Shown here piece after piece: positions 21,599 through 29,738 of a DNA stretch of 64,000 nt. The stretch spans positions 167,117 through 231,116 of the forward strand of contig NZ_AWGC01000004.1 in NCBI RefSeq assembly GCF_000495835.1, in the 5' to 3' direction. Made by a program: the position numbers and the translations under genes. The stretch comes from Asticcacaulis sp. AC402. Lineage in GTDB: Bacteria; Pseudomonadota; Alphaproteobacteria; Caulobacterales; Caulobacteraceae. The stretch's first letter is position 1; the number at the start of each line of letters is the position of its first letter. Below the pieces are notes generated by a model. That model was not told the DNA's origin, made no database searches, and was given only the letters and a program-made list of their open reading frames with translations.

Positions 21599-22933
21599 CT
21601 ATCCGTGCAAGGTCTCCCCGTGCTGTGACATGTCGAGACCCTCGATCTCTTCCTCGTCTGTTACACGCAGGCCTGTTGTGTATTTGCAGATCATCAGGAT
21701 GAGGAATGTGAAGACCGCGCTCCAGGCGATGACCACCACCAGGCCAAGGAACTGTTTCAGGACGGTCGCATCCTTGCCCAGCGCGTTGATCGATTCATCG
21801 GCGAACACGGCTGTCAGGATAGCGCCAACAAAACCGCCGACACCGTGCACGCCAAAGGCATCCAGCGAGTCGTCGTACTTGAACATATTCTTCACATAGG
21901 TCGAGGCGAAGTAGCAGGCCACGCCGCCGAACAGGCCGATAGCCAGGGCGCCGGTCGGATTGACGAAACCGGCGGCCGGCGTGATGGCAACCAGGCCGGC
22001 GACCAGCCCCGATACCAGACCTAACAGGGTCGGCTGCTTGCGCTCGATCCACTCCGGCAGGGTCCAGCCGATGATACCGGTCATGGCGGCGACGATGGTG
22101 TTCAGCATGGCGACGGCGGCCAGTTCATTTGAGGCCCACACGGAACCGGCATTGAAGCCGATCCAGCCGACCAACAGCATAGCGGAGCCAATCATGGTGT
22201 AGCCGAGGTTATGCGGTGCCATATTGTCGCGGCCGAAGCCCTTGCGCTTGCCCAGGACGAGGGCGGCAACCAGGCCGGCGACACCCGAATTGACGTGGAC
22301 AACAGCGCCACCGGCAAAGTCCAGGACGCCCATCTTGGCGCCGACAAAACCACCGCCCCACACCCAATGGCAGATCGGCACATAGACCAACAGCAGCCAC
22401 AGGGCGGTGAACAGGACAAAGGCCGAAAACTTCATGCGTTCGGCGATCGATCCGGCGATCAGGGCCGGCGTGATGATGGCAAACGTCATCTGGTAGGCGA
22501 TCCAGAGATATTCCGGCAGGCCCTTGGCCAGGCTATGCGCCGTCTGCAGCGTCACGCCCTTCAACATCACAGCGTCGAAACTGCCAATAAAATCGTTGAT
22601 GCCGTCGGCGGACTTGCCGAAGGCCAGGGAGTAGCCGACCAGTATCCACAGGACAGTAACGACGGCCGAAACGGCTACCGATTGCGCCAGGGTCGACAGC
22701 AGGTTCTTCTTGCGGACCATGCCGCCGTAGAACAGAGCCAGACCCGGCAGGGTCATGAACAGGACCAGCACGGTTGACAGGATCATGAAGGCCGTATCGC
22801 CCGCGTTCAGTTCCAGCTTGACCTGGTGGGCGAGGCCGCTGAAGGCTTCGACAGATGCCGAAACCGAGCTTGCCGCTTCCGGGGCAGCGGGGGCTGCCGC
22901 TTGTGCTGCGCTACTGACCGTTGCTGCCGTCAT
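21599..22933 (-). CDS. amt: Ammonium transporter
   Basis: This 444-residue inner-membrane Amt/Rh channel has an alanine-rich N-terminus, about 11 membrane helices, and the pore histidine pair in AGGAVVHVNSG and DAFGVHGVGG. The signatures FYGGMVRKKN and WPLPEW-like GWTLPEWIERKQ are visible. The cytosolic tail (DEEEIEGLDMSQHGETLHG) is the usual docking end for a PII protein. No glnK gene sits beside it, unlike the common glnK-amtB pair. Its neighbourhood with gltBD fits ammonia assimilation. A palindrome lies 29 bp before the start. Confidence 0.94.
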   Translation of the reverse strand: MTAATVSSAAQAAAPAAPEAASSVSASVEAFSGLAHQVKLELNAGDTAFMILSTVLVLFMTLPGLALFYGGMVRKKNLLSTLAQSVAVSAVVTVLWILVGYSLAFGKSADGINDFIGSFDAVMLKGVTLQTAHSLAKGLPEYLWIAYQMTFAIITPALIAGSIAERMKFSAFVLFTALWLLLVYVPICHWVWGGGFVGAKMGVLDFAGGAVVHVNSGVAGLVAALVLGKRKGFGRDNMAPHNLGYTMIGSAMLLVGWIGFNAGSVWASNELAAVAMLNTIVAAMTGIIGWTLPEWIERKQPTLLGLVSGLVAGLVAITPAAGFVNPTGALAIGLFGGVACYFASTYVKNMFKYDDSLDAFGVHGVGGFVGAILTAVFADESINALGKDATVLKQFLGLVVVIAWSAVFTFLILMICKYTTGLRVTDEEEIEGLDMSQHGETLHG

Positions 22934-22961
22934 TTATCCGATCCCAGCCGATTAACCTAAA

Positions 22962-22975
22962 GTGCCACATGGCAC
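22962..22975. promoter_or_regulatory. Palindrome upstream of amt
   Basis: GTGCCA-CA-TGGCAC is a perfect inverted repeat 29-42 bp before the amt ATG, in a position suited to a repressor or activator. It does not match the NtrC consensus. A sigma-54-like TGGCAT...TTGC pair nearby has a spacer one base too long. Confidence 0.35.
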
Positions 22976-23160
22976 CGCAATGCCGGATGCCATCCAGTGT
23001 GCAGGCGCGAAATGTGACGCATGTGTGTCCATAACAGCAGTCTGAACGATTGAAAAGTCAAACTTTTCGCGCGCGCTCACTATTTTTCGGAAATTTTCCC
23101 ACGTCTTAGGAAATTTCTACGGTACCGGCGAAAAGGTGAATTCGACAAGAAGTGGTTTGG

Positions 23161-23273
23161 AACCGCGAATAAGCGCGAATTAAGTGAGCGCTTGAGCGCT
23201 CATTAGATTTGGAGACTCGTTGGCACCCCGGAACGATCGTGAAATTCGCGTTTATTCGCGTTCATTCGCGGTT
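23161..23273. repeat. Iterated-unit inverted repeat (CGCGAATAA type)
   Basis: The left arm AACCGCGAATAAGCGCGAAT (23161-23180) is matched by a right arm of three ATTCGCG units ending CGCGGTT (23244-23273). Between them lies TGAGCGCT-TG-AGCGCTCA. The repeated CGCGAAT(A/G)AA words make a long hairpin. Confidence 0.6.
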
Positions 23274-23284
23274 ACAAAAATCAT

Positions 23285-24445
23285 TTACCCGTTGAAGGAG
23301 GTCACAGCGGCGACGATCTGATCCTGGGTGGCCTCGTCGAGATAGGGGCTGAACGGCAAGGAAATCACCGTCTTCGACCTGGCTTCCGACACGCTCAGGT
23401 CCCAGCCGCCCGCCGTGTACATGGAATAGCCCGGCTGCTGGTGCAGCGGGATCGGATAATAGACCGCCGACGGCACGCCCAGGGTCCGCAGGTGCGCCTG
23501 CAAGCCATCGCGATTGTCGTGCTCGATCGTGTACTGCGCCCAGGTCGAAATATAGCCGTCCTTCACGAACGGCACGCTTTTCACCCGGCCGTCCAGAAGC
23601 TGGTTGTAACGCTTGGCCACACCCTGGCGCAGTTCGATCTCTTCGCCGAAAATCTCCAGCTTTTCGATCAGCACCGCCGCCTGGATGGTGTCGAGGCGGG
23701 AATTCATGCCGACGCGGACATTAAGGTACTTGGCTTCGTGCTCGAAGTTCATCGTCGCGACATCGGTCGGCGTAGCGCCGCCGTGGACCCTGAAAGATAC
23801 TAGCTTCTCCATCAGGGCGTCGTCATTTGTGACGACTGCGCCGCCGTCGCCATAGCAACCCAGTGGCTTGGCGGGATAGAAGCTGGTGGCGGTGGCGACG
23901 CACCACTCCAACGGCTGGCGGTTGTCGATGGTGCAGCCGAAGCCCTGGGCCGAGTCGCAGATCAGCGGCAGGCCATGCTTGCGCGCAACCTCGGAGAGCG
24001 CCGGATAGTCAGCCGCCTGGCCGAACAGGTCGACGGCTATGATGGCGGCGGGCTTCAGGCGGCCTTCTGCGGCGACATTGGCAATGGCAGCGTCAAGCTT
24101 GGCAGGATCGATATTGTAGGTATCGCCCAAGATGTCGACGAAAACCGGCTCGGCGCCGGTCATCGGCACGACCTCAGCTGTGGCGACGAAGGTAAAGGCC
24201 GGCACGAAAACAGCATCGCCGACGCCGATCCCAAGACCCAGCAGGATCAGTTCGATGGCGTCGGTACCGTTGGCGCAGGACAGACAGTGCCTGGCGCCGG
24301 CAAAGGCGGCCATATTGGCTTCGAAGGTCTTGACCTCCGGCCCCATGATGTAGGCGCCGTGCTTGATGACCTTGAGCACGTTCGCTTCGATTTTGGCGCC
24401 GATGCGCTCGCGCTGAACGCCGAGGTCGATGAACGGGATGGCCAT
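23285..24445 (-). CDS. DegT/DnrJ/EryC1/StrS sugar aminotransferase
   Basis: This 386-residue PLP enzyme transfers an amino group to a nucleotide-linked keto sugar. It shows HGAYIMGPEVKTFE, CANGTDAIELILLGLGIG, the aspartate in ICDSAQGFG, and the PLP lysine in FYPAKPLGCYGDGGA. C-terminal FSPYLDEATQDQIVAAV is typical. It is closer to the WbpE/FdtB-like branch (amino sugars of surface polysaccharides) than to PseC, which is encoded at 36998-38197. The ATG at 24445 is the family start. It is divergent from the aldehyde dehydrogenase gene and not in an operon with other sugar genes. Confidence 0.85.
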   Translation of the reverse strand: MAIPFIDLGVQRERIGAKIEANVLKVIKHGAYIMGPEVKTFEANMAAFAGARHCLSCANGTDAIELILLGLGIGVGDAVFVPAFTFVATAEVVPMTGAEPVFVDILGDTYNIDPAKLDAAIANVAAEGRLKPAAIIAVDLFGQAADYPALSEVARKHGLPLICDSAQGFGCTIDNRQPLEWCVATATSFYPAKPLGCYGDGGAVVTNDDALMEKLVSFRVHGGATPTDVATMNFEHEAKYLNVRVGMNSRLDTIQAAVLIEKLEIFGEEIELRQGVAKRYNQLLDGRVKSVPFVKDGYISTWAQYTIEHDNRDGLQAHLRTLGVPSAVYYPIPLHQQPGYSMYTAGGWDLSVSEARSKTVISLPFSPYLDEATQDQIVAAVTSFNG

Positions 24446-24567
24446 GGGACTACGCCTTTGGGATACAAATGAACTAGCCCTGCGCTTTAGCAGGCTCAAA
24501 AATCCATGCACCTCAAAAGGCATTACCCAAAGTTTCAATAATTACGAAAACTTGTCTCCCGACCAGG

Positions 24568-24596
24568 GTGACATTTGGCAATTGTCTGACTATATA
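24568..24596 (+). promoter_or_regulatory. Candidate sigma-70 promoter of the aldehyde dehydrogenase gene
   Basis: GTGACA (24568-24573) and TATATA (24591-24596) are spaced by 17 bp in an AT-rich stretch about 95 bp before the start codon. Confidence 0.45.
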
Positions 24597-24691
24597 GGCG
24601 CCACAAGATGCGTCTTGTTAACGCTACCACGAAGGCTTATAGAGCCCGCAACACATGCCAACCCAAAAATGCCAACCCCAAGGAGAACGTC

Positions 24692-26125
24692 ATGTCGGCA
24701 AAAGGTAATCTGATCAACGGTGCGTGGGTCTTCACGGACAAGACCTTTAACGACATCAACCCCTCCGACACCAACGACATTATCGGCACCTACTCGACCG
24801 CCGGCGAAACCGAGGTCAAGGCCGCCATCGCCGCCGCCCGTGAAGCGTTCCAGACCTGGCAGTATTCGACGCCGCAACAGCGCTTTGACGTGCTCGACAA
24901 TGCCGGCACCGAAATCCTGGCCCGCAAGGCCGAATTGGGCGCCCTGCTGTCGCGCGAAGAAGGCAAGACCCTGCCGGAAGGCATCGGCGAAGTGACCCGC
25001 GCCGGCCATATCCTCAAGTATTTCGCCGGTGAGGCCCTGCGCGCCCACGGCGAGGTGCTCGACTCGGTCCGTCCGGGCGTGAAGGTCGAAATCACCCGCG
25101 AACCGGTTGGCGTCATCGGCCTGATCTGCCCGTGGAACTTCCCGATTGCCATTCCGGCCTGGAAGATTGCCCCGGCCATTGCCTTTGGCAACACGGTCGT
25201 CTTCAAGCCAGCCGAACTGACCCCGGGCTGCGCCTGGGAACTGAGCGACATTCTGAACCGAGCCGGCTTGCCGAAGGGCGTGCTGAACATGGTCTTCGCC
25301 CGCGGCTCGGTCGCCGGCCCGTACATGATCGACGGCTGCGACGCCATCTCCTTCACCGGCTCGGTCCCGACCGGCACCCGCGTTCGCGACCAGGCCGTTG
25401 CCAAGGGCAAGAGAGTCCAGTGCGAAATGGGCGGCAAGAACCCGGTCGTCGTCCTCGATGACGCCGACCTCGACAACGCCGTCAACTCGGTGCTGAACTC
25501 GTCCTTCTTCTCGTCTGGCCACCGCTGCACGGCCTCGTCGCGCATCATCGTCACCGAAGGCATCGCCGACCGCTTCGTCGAAGCCCTGGGCAAGGCCACG
25601 GCCGCCATCAAGGTGGGGGATTCGCGCGCCGACGGCGTCCAGATGGGCCCGATCGCCAGCCAGGAGCAGCTCGACATCGCCCGTGATGCTGTCGCCAAGG
25701 CCAGGGCAGAAGGTGGTGTGGTCGTCGCCGGTGGCGAAGACCTGACCTTTGGCACGCCGGGCTATTATTACGCCCCGACCCTGATCGACAAGACTACGGC
25801 CGACATGGCGATCAACAAGGAAGAGGTCTTCGGGCCGGTGGCTTCGGTCATCCGCGTCAAGGATCTGGACGAAGCCATTGCCGTTGCCAATGACACCGAA
25901 ATGGGTCTGTCGGCCGGCATCTGCACCAGGTCGCTGAAATCCGCTGAGACGTTCAAGCGCAAGATCCAGTCGGGCATGGTCATGGTCAACCTGCCGACGG
26001 CAGGTGTCGACTATCACGTGCCGTTTGGCGGCCGTAAGGCGTCGTCATTTGGCCCGCGCGAACAGGGCGCCTATGCCGTGGAGTTCTACACAATTGTAAA
26101 GACGGCCTATACTTTTCCTCTGTAA
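24692..26125 (+). CDS. NAD(P)-dependent aldehyde dehydrogenase, ketoglutarate-semialdehyde type
   Basis: This 477-residue aldehyde dehydrogenase has the NAD(P) site WNFPIAIPAWKIAPAIAFGN, TGSVPTG, the general base in CEMGGKNPVVVL, and the catalytic cysteine in FFSSGHRCTASSRIIV, where His replaces the usual Gln. C-terminal NLPTAGVDYHVPFGGRKASS is characteristic of alpha-ketoglutaric semialdehyde dehydrogenases of sugar-acid and hydroxyproline catabolism. AAGGAG lies 6 nt before the ATG at 24692. No partner pathway genes are adjacent, so the substrate is an inference. Confidence 0.85.
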   Translation: MSAKGNLINGAWVFTDKTFNDINPSDTNDIIGTYSTAGETEVKAAIAAAREAFQTWQYSTPQQRFDVLDNAGTEILARKAELGALLSREEGKTLPEGIGEVTRAGHILKYFAGEALRAHGEVLDSVRPGVKVEITREPVGVIGLICPWNFPIAIPAWKIAPAIAFGNTVVFKPAELTPGCAWELSDILNRAGLPKGVLNMVFARGSVAGPYMIDGCDAISFTGSVPTGTRVRDQAVAKGKRVQCEMGGKNPVVVLDDADLDNAVNSVLNSSFFSSGHRCTASSRIIVTEGIADRFVEALGKATAAIKVGDSRADGVQMGPIASQEQLDIARDAVAKARAEGGVVVAGGEDLTFGTPGYYYAPTLIDKTTADMAINKEEVFGPVASVIRVKDLDEAIAVANDTEMGLSAGICTRSLKSAETFKRKIQSGMVMVNLPTAGVDYHVPFGGRKASSFGPREQGAYAVEFYTIVKTAYTFPL

Positions 26126-26157
26126 TACCAACCCGCGAAAATCTTGACTCATCGTGG

Positions 26158-26221
26158 GTTGGCAAGCGCGACTGCGCGCCCGAGCTTTTGCGAGGAGCCA
26201 TGCGGCGCCTGAGCTGAAAAA
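26158..26221 (-). repeat. Two-copy structured element, copy B
   Basis: Read on the minus strand, TTTTCAGCTCAGGCGCC leads to AAAGCTCGGGCGCGCAGTCG and CGCTTGCCAA. The hairpin GCGC-AGTC-GCGC replaces GGCC-AGTC-GGCC of copy A (21370-21486). It follows the aldehyde dehydrogenase stop by about 30 bp. Confidence 0.5.
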
Positions 26222-26303
26222 AAACGAATACAAAGCGTCATTCTTTATGAGGCTTGGTATAAGGTCTCGCCTTGTATAAGGTATCGCCTTGGCGATCACA
26301 AAA

Positions 26304-26339
26304 AAGCGGCCTCGGATCAATCCGAGGCCGCTTTCTTTA
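26304..26339. terminator. Bidirectional terminator
   Basis: AAGCGGCCTCGGAT-CA-ATCCGAGGCCGCTT is a perfect 14-bp stem, with AAAAA on the left and TTTCTTT on the right. It lies between two convergent genes and serves both directions. Confidence 0.88.
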
Positions 26340-26360
26340 TGCCGCGCGACAAAGAGGGGA

Positions 26361-26708
26361 TCAGTTATCGGCGCGAGCATGGTCCTGGGTCTGGAGGTCA
26401 GGGCTGGCGCGGCTGACCGTAAACACCTCGACGCGGTCATAGCGGCCGCGCGCCTTGCCCTCGATCCAGGTCTCACGACCATCGCTCTCTACGCTGTAAC
26501 GAAAACGTGCTTCGAACCTCGAACCGCCACCCTCACAGAGGATGAGGTCAAGAGAGCGCTCGCCGCTTTGCGGGACATAGTCGCGCGCAGCGTCAGCGAT
26601 TGCCTGACCAACCACGGCTTCCTGGGTCGAATCACAGTCGGCAAAAGCTGAACCGGCGCCCAGGGCGCACATGCCGGCAACACCGGCAAAAATCACGTGT
26701 TTTATCAT
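26361..26708 (-). CDS. Secreted hypothetical protein
   Basis: This 115-residue protein has a signal peptide (cleavage near SAFA-DCDS, residue 23). The mature part contains two cysteines that could form a disulfide, and alternating beta-type sequence (SRFEARFRYSVESDGRETW). It is probably periplasmic. No family is recognised. GGAG lies 8 nt before the ATG. The bidirectional terminator is 22 bp downstream. Confidence 0.6.
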   Translation of the reverse strand: MIKHVIFAGVAGMCALGAGSAFADCDSTQEAVVGQAIADAARDYVPQSGERSLDLILCEGGGSRFEARFRYSVESDGRETWIEGKARGRYDRVEVFTVSRASPDLQTQDHARADN

Positions 26709-27090
26709 GGGGAGTACTCCAAATTTTTTCTTGCTTTTGGGCGTCAGCCTGGTCGAGGCGCAACCGTACCCGCGGGACTGCCACCTAAAGATGCGCCATT
26801 TCTGCGGGTTTGCAACCGTTTTTTGTCAGTGTTCGGATCTTTTTTGCGTGCGATATAGCCAGACTCATTAATCCGTATAGAGATTATTTGCGGCGCAAAA
26901 ACCTATATATTAAAGAGTTATACTCATTCTAGGCTGTCATTAATCTCTTGGAGTAAGAATTTTCAAAGCGTATTAAATTTCGACGTTTTCAAACTGGATT
27001 CACGTCTCGTGTGATTTTTACTTTCCCGCATACACAGTGTTGCAATGCGGTATAGACTTCCGCTCTCGTCATAATTGGGAGGTATCGTGA
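26709..27090. other. AT-rich intergenic region
   Basis: These 382 bp are clearly lower in GC than the surroundings. They contain a loose direct repeat (CTCATTAATC / GTCATTAATC, near 26867 and 26935) and the promoter area of the gene at 27091. No ORF is convincing. Confidence 0.5.
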
Positions 27091-27492
27091 ATGTCCACCT
27101 TGTTCCCCTGGTTCGACTGGCCATCGACCGCCGTACCGAGCAGCCTGAACCAGCCGATACTGCCGGGCTGGTCTTTTCTCACCGTCAACGAGGCCAATTC
27201 CTCGGCGCCTGATACCGAAAAGCGAATCGTAGCCCAGGACTCCTATGGCCGTCAGATCGGCCGGCTTATGGATGTGGTCGAGATTCTGGTCCGCGAGGCT
27301 GAAAAGACCAATCCCGACCTGTCCGGCGACAAGTGCGTCCAGGACCTGGCCGATCTCAAGGCGCGCATCGACGAGGCCAAGGCCGAGGCGCAGAAAATCC
27401 GCCAGGACCGGCTGATCGAAGATCTGTTGGCGCTGAAACGCCAGGACGGTGGCAAGTTCGCCGCCGTTATGAAGGCGGTCAGCCTGCCTTGA
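27091..27492 (+). CDS. Hypothetical protein with C-terminal coiled coil
   Basis: This is a 133-residue soluble protein. The N-terminus is aromatic and proline-rich (LFPWFDWPSTAVPSSLNQP). Residues about 85-118 (LADLKARIDEAKAEAQKIRQ) form a charged helix suited to a coiled coil. No domain is recognised; short phasin-like or structural roles are possible. GGGAGG lies 8 nt before the ATG, a strong ribosome binding site. It overlaps the 3' end of msrB on the other strand by 14 bp. Confidence 0.6.
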   Translation: MSTLFPWFDWPSTAVPSSLNQPILPGWSFLTVNEANSSAPDTEKRIVAQDSYGRQIGRLMDVVEILVREAEKTNPDLSGDKCVQDLADLKARIDEAKAEAQKIRQDRLIEDLLALKRQDGGKFAAVMKAVSLP

Positions 27493-27964
27493 TCGGCTCA
27501 CCTTCCGGTGCGCCGCGATGCAGGCGGTCGGGTAGGGTCTCGCCCTCTGGCACAAACTCCATGGCGACGGAATTCAGGCAATAGCGCTGCCCAGTCGGAC
27601 GCGGGCCGTCTTCGAAGACGTGGCCCAGATGCGAATCGCAGCGGCCACAGCGGATTTCGGTGCGCACCATGCCGTGGGAAACGTCGCGCACGTAATGGAT
27701 ATGGTCCTTGTCGACCGACTGGTAGAAGCTGGGCCAGCCTGAGCCGGAATGGAACTTGGCGCGCGACGAGAACAACGGCAGGTCGCACAGGTTACAGACA
27801 TAGGTGCCTTCGTCCTCGTACTCGTCGAAACGGCCGCAGAAGGGCGCTTCGGTACCGTGGTTGAGCAGGATGCGGCGCGCTTCCGGATCGAGCCGGGCGG
27901 CCAGATTGTCAATCTGGGCAGGAGTCGGTGGGGTCAGGTCGAAACCGAGGGCGGACTTGGTCAT
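27479..27964 (-). CDS. msrB: Peptide-methionine (R)-S-oxide reductase
   Basis: This enzyme repairs methionine-R-sulfoxide in proteins. The 161-residue protein carries two zinc CxxC pairs (CNLC and CGRC), FHSGSGWPSFYQ, HLGHVFEDGP, and the catalytic cysteine in RYCLNSVAMEF. There is no signal peptide, so it is cytoplasmic. It follows pseG on the same strand after a 52-bp gap and may be co-transcribed with it. Confidence 0.93.
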   Translation of the reverse strand: MTKSALGFDLTPPTPAQIDNLAARLDPEARRILLNHGTEAPFCGRFDEYEDEGTYVCNLCDLPLFSSRAKFHSGSGWPSFYQSVDKDHIHYVRDVSHGMVRTEIRCGRCDSHLGHVFEDGPRPTGQRYCLNSVAMEFVPEGETLPDRLHRGAPEGEPIKAG

Positions 27965-28016
27965 GGCGAGGTTCTTTCAAGCTGTTGCGTCTATATACGC
28001 GCTCCAGGCGGATTTG

Positions 28017-28970
28017 TTACCGTCGCGGGGCGAAAATCGCATCGATGACGCGCCCGGCCCCCTCGCCGTCGATCATGGCGTGTGCGTGACGGGCGTTGGT
28101 CTCAAGACGTTGAGAGTCGGCAACGAGCTCGCGTACCTGCTCTGCGAAATCTGCCGGCAAACCCGCCCGCGCATCGATCACCGGGAAGGGACACGCCTCC
28201 AGTTCAGCCTGCTGATTGTCGTATGCCACGACCGCCACCCCTGCCAGGCCCATGGTGGCGACCTCATTAAGACTGCCGCCTGCGCCCACAACCACCAGCC
28301 GCGCACCCGCCAGCACATTCGCCACCGATGGCGGCGAGACGAATAGCTCCATCTGCGGTAAGTCCAGGGCTCGCAGGTTTTTGATCTGCCGGTTGGCCGG
28401 GCCGGCGATGACGCGAAGAGCCGTATTCGGGATAGCTTCGTGGATTTGGCGCGCCACCGGACCGGTCAAGCCCGCGGGGTCGCTGCCCCCCAGGGTCACG
28501 GCAACAAAGGGTTCCGCATTCGATGTCGCAGACGTCCGGAACTCACGCCGGATCAGGGCGTATTGCGGCCCAAGCAGAAGCTGTGCCGCCGTCCTGCCGG
28601 CATAGGTTTCCGGCCTTGCCGCCAAAGCCGGATTGACGATGACGGCACAGTCATAGCGGTCAAGGTTCTCGAGGTCGTCGATCACCGCAACCGGTGCCGC
28701 GATGCCTGAAATAAAGGCAGATGTCGCCTCGTAGCTGTCGATCACTACCCGGTCGCCGGGCGTTACGGGGAGTGCGTCAAAGCCCGCCACCACCTCCACC
28801 GTGGCGCCGACCGCCCTGCACCGCATACGCACCGCGTCGCTGATCTCATTGATCAGGAAGACCACCGCTATTCCACGCGCCCGCGCTTCCTCGGCCAGCG
28901 CAAAACAGCGCATGAAATGGCCCATGCCGATCTCAGGGCCGGCTTCGGTGCGTATCAGAAGACGTGTCAT
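28017..28970 (-). CDS. pseG: UDP-2,4-diacetamido-2,4,6-trideoxy-beta-L-altropyranose hydrolase
   Basis: This enzyme removes UDP to free the 2,4-diacetamido hexose, the step before the NeuB-like synthase in pseudaminic acid synthesis. The 317-residue GT-B-like protein has MTRLLIRTEAGPEIGMGHFMRC (glycine-rich loop with catalytic His), VIDSYEATS, LLGPQYALIRREF, and the C-terminal donor site GAGGSLNEVATMGL. The true start is ATG 28970; longer readings run into unrelated sequence. It is divergent from the methyltransferase operon. Confidence 0.88.
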   Translation of the reverse strand: MTRLLIRTEAGPEIGMGHFMRCFALAEEARARGIAVVFLINEISDAVRMRCRAVGATVEVVAGFDALPVTPGDRVVIDSYEATSAFISGIAAPVAVIDDLENLDRYDCAVIVNPALAARPETYAGRTAAQLLLGPQYALIRREFRTSATSNAEPFVAVTLGGSDPAGLTGPVARQIHEAIPNTALRVIAGPANRQIKNLRALDLPQMELFVSPPSVANVLAGARLVVVGAGGSLNEVATMGLAGVAVVAYDNQQAELEACPFPVIDARAGLPADFAEQVRELVADSQRLETNARHAHAMIDGEGAGRVIDAIFAPRR

Positions 28971-29087
28971 GGCCGTCCAGAAAAGGTTAACCACGTTAAC
29001 ATTAGGTTGAACCTTGTCACCTAACATCGATGCTTCAACAGGAAGCAGCGATTCGCTGCCCTGTCCACACCTGAGCGACAGTGAGCC

Positions 29088-29738
29088 ATGCGTGCGCTGA
29101 AAGATATCCAGGGCCTGAAGTTCCCCGACGACTATATCATCCGGCATTTCTACAAGACCGGACTGCAAAACCGCACCGGCCATGTACTGGAGGTCGGTTG
29201 CGCCGCCGGCAACAATCTGATGCTCTATGCCGACTACGGTTGGCAGGTTACCGGCGTCGATATCCTTCCCGAAGCCCTGGCCCAGGCACGGCACAATCTG
29301 GGCCCCGACGCCCAGCTGATCGAGGCCTCGGCCGATGACGGCCTGCCGGCAGGCATCACGAAACCGGTCGATGTCGTGTTGCTGCCGAATGTTTTGTGCT
29401 ACCTGCGTGATGGTGGCGTCGCGGCTTTGGCCAAGACCGTCCGTGCTCACGCTGCGCCCGGCGCCAGTCTGTTCGTTCGAACTCGGCTGATCGATGATTA
29501 TCGCTACGGCAAGGGCGAACCCGCCGGTCCCGACAGCTTTATCCTGGACACAGTTGAGACCGGCGAGGCCGGGCTGTTCCACCGTTTCTACAGCCGCGAC
29601 GCTCTGGTCGACCTGATCACCGGCGCGTTTGGCGTCGTCAACCCCTCCATCTTCCATATCCGCTTCGACAACCATCAGGCCGGACAATTGATCGCGAACA
29701 ACAGCGACCTGGTTATCTGGGCGGAGATGGCAAAATGA
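29088..29738 (+). CDS. SAM-dependent methyltransferase in nonulosonate locus
   Basis: This 216-residue class I methyltransferase has a SAM motif I of VLEVGCAAGNNLMLYA, motif II-like VTGVDILPEALAQA, and VDVVLLPNVLCYL. It probably modifies a sugar or sugar carrier, judging by the cluster, but its substrate is unknown. It is the first of four overlapping plus-strand genes ending with pseF. Its stop overlaps the next start (ATGA). Confidence 0.78.
   Translation: MRALKDIQGLKFPDDYIIRHFYKTGLQNRTGHVLEVGCAAGNNLMLYADYGWQVTGVDILPEALAQARHNLGPDAQLIEASADDGLPAGITKPVDVVLLPNVLCYLRDGGVAALAKTVRAHAAPGASLFVRTRLIDDYRYGKGEPAGPDSFILDTVETGEAGLFHRFYSRDALVDLITGAFGVVNPSIFHIRFDNHQAGQLIANNSDLVIWAEMAK

Larger units (their letters stand above)
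22934..23284. other. amt-aminotransferase intergenic region
   Basis: No gene is supported here. The region contains the amt upstream palindrome (22962-22975), an AT-rich stretch with possible promoter elements (23040-23120), and a hairpin of iterated CGCGAAT units (23161-23273). Confidence 0.55.

Noticed and set aside
22980..23005. Sigma-54 promoter for amt
   Set aside because: The TGGCAT and TTGC blocks are one base too far apart for the -24/-12 geometry.
24590..26017. Long minus-strand ORF opposite the aldehyde dehydrogenase gene
   Set aside because: It is the antisense shadow of a well-supported gene, with low-complexity Gly/Arg/Val composition and no family match.
28983..29000. TTAACCACGTTAAC as a CtrA box between pseG and the methyltransferase
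   Set aside because: The spacing between TTAA half sites is 5 rather than 7 bp. Other TTAA pairs near 39541 and 63897 also have wrong spacing.
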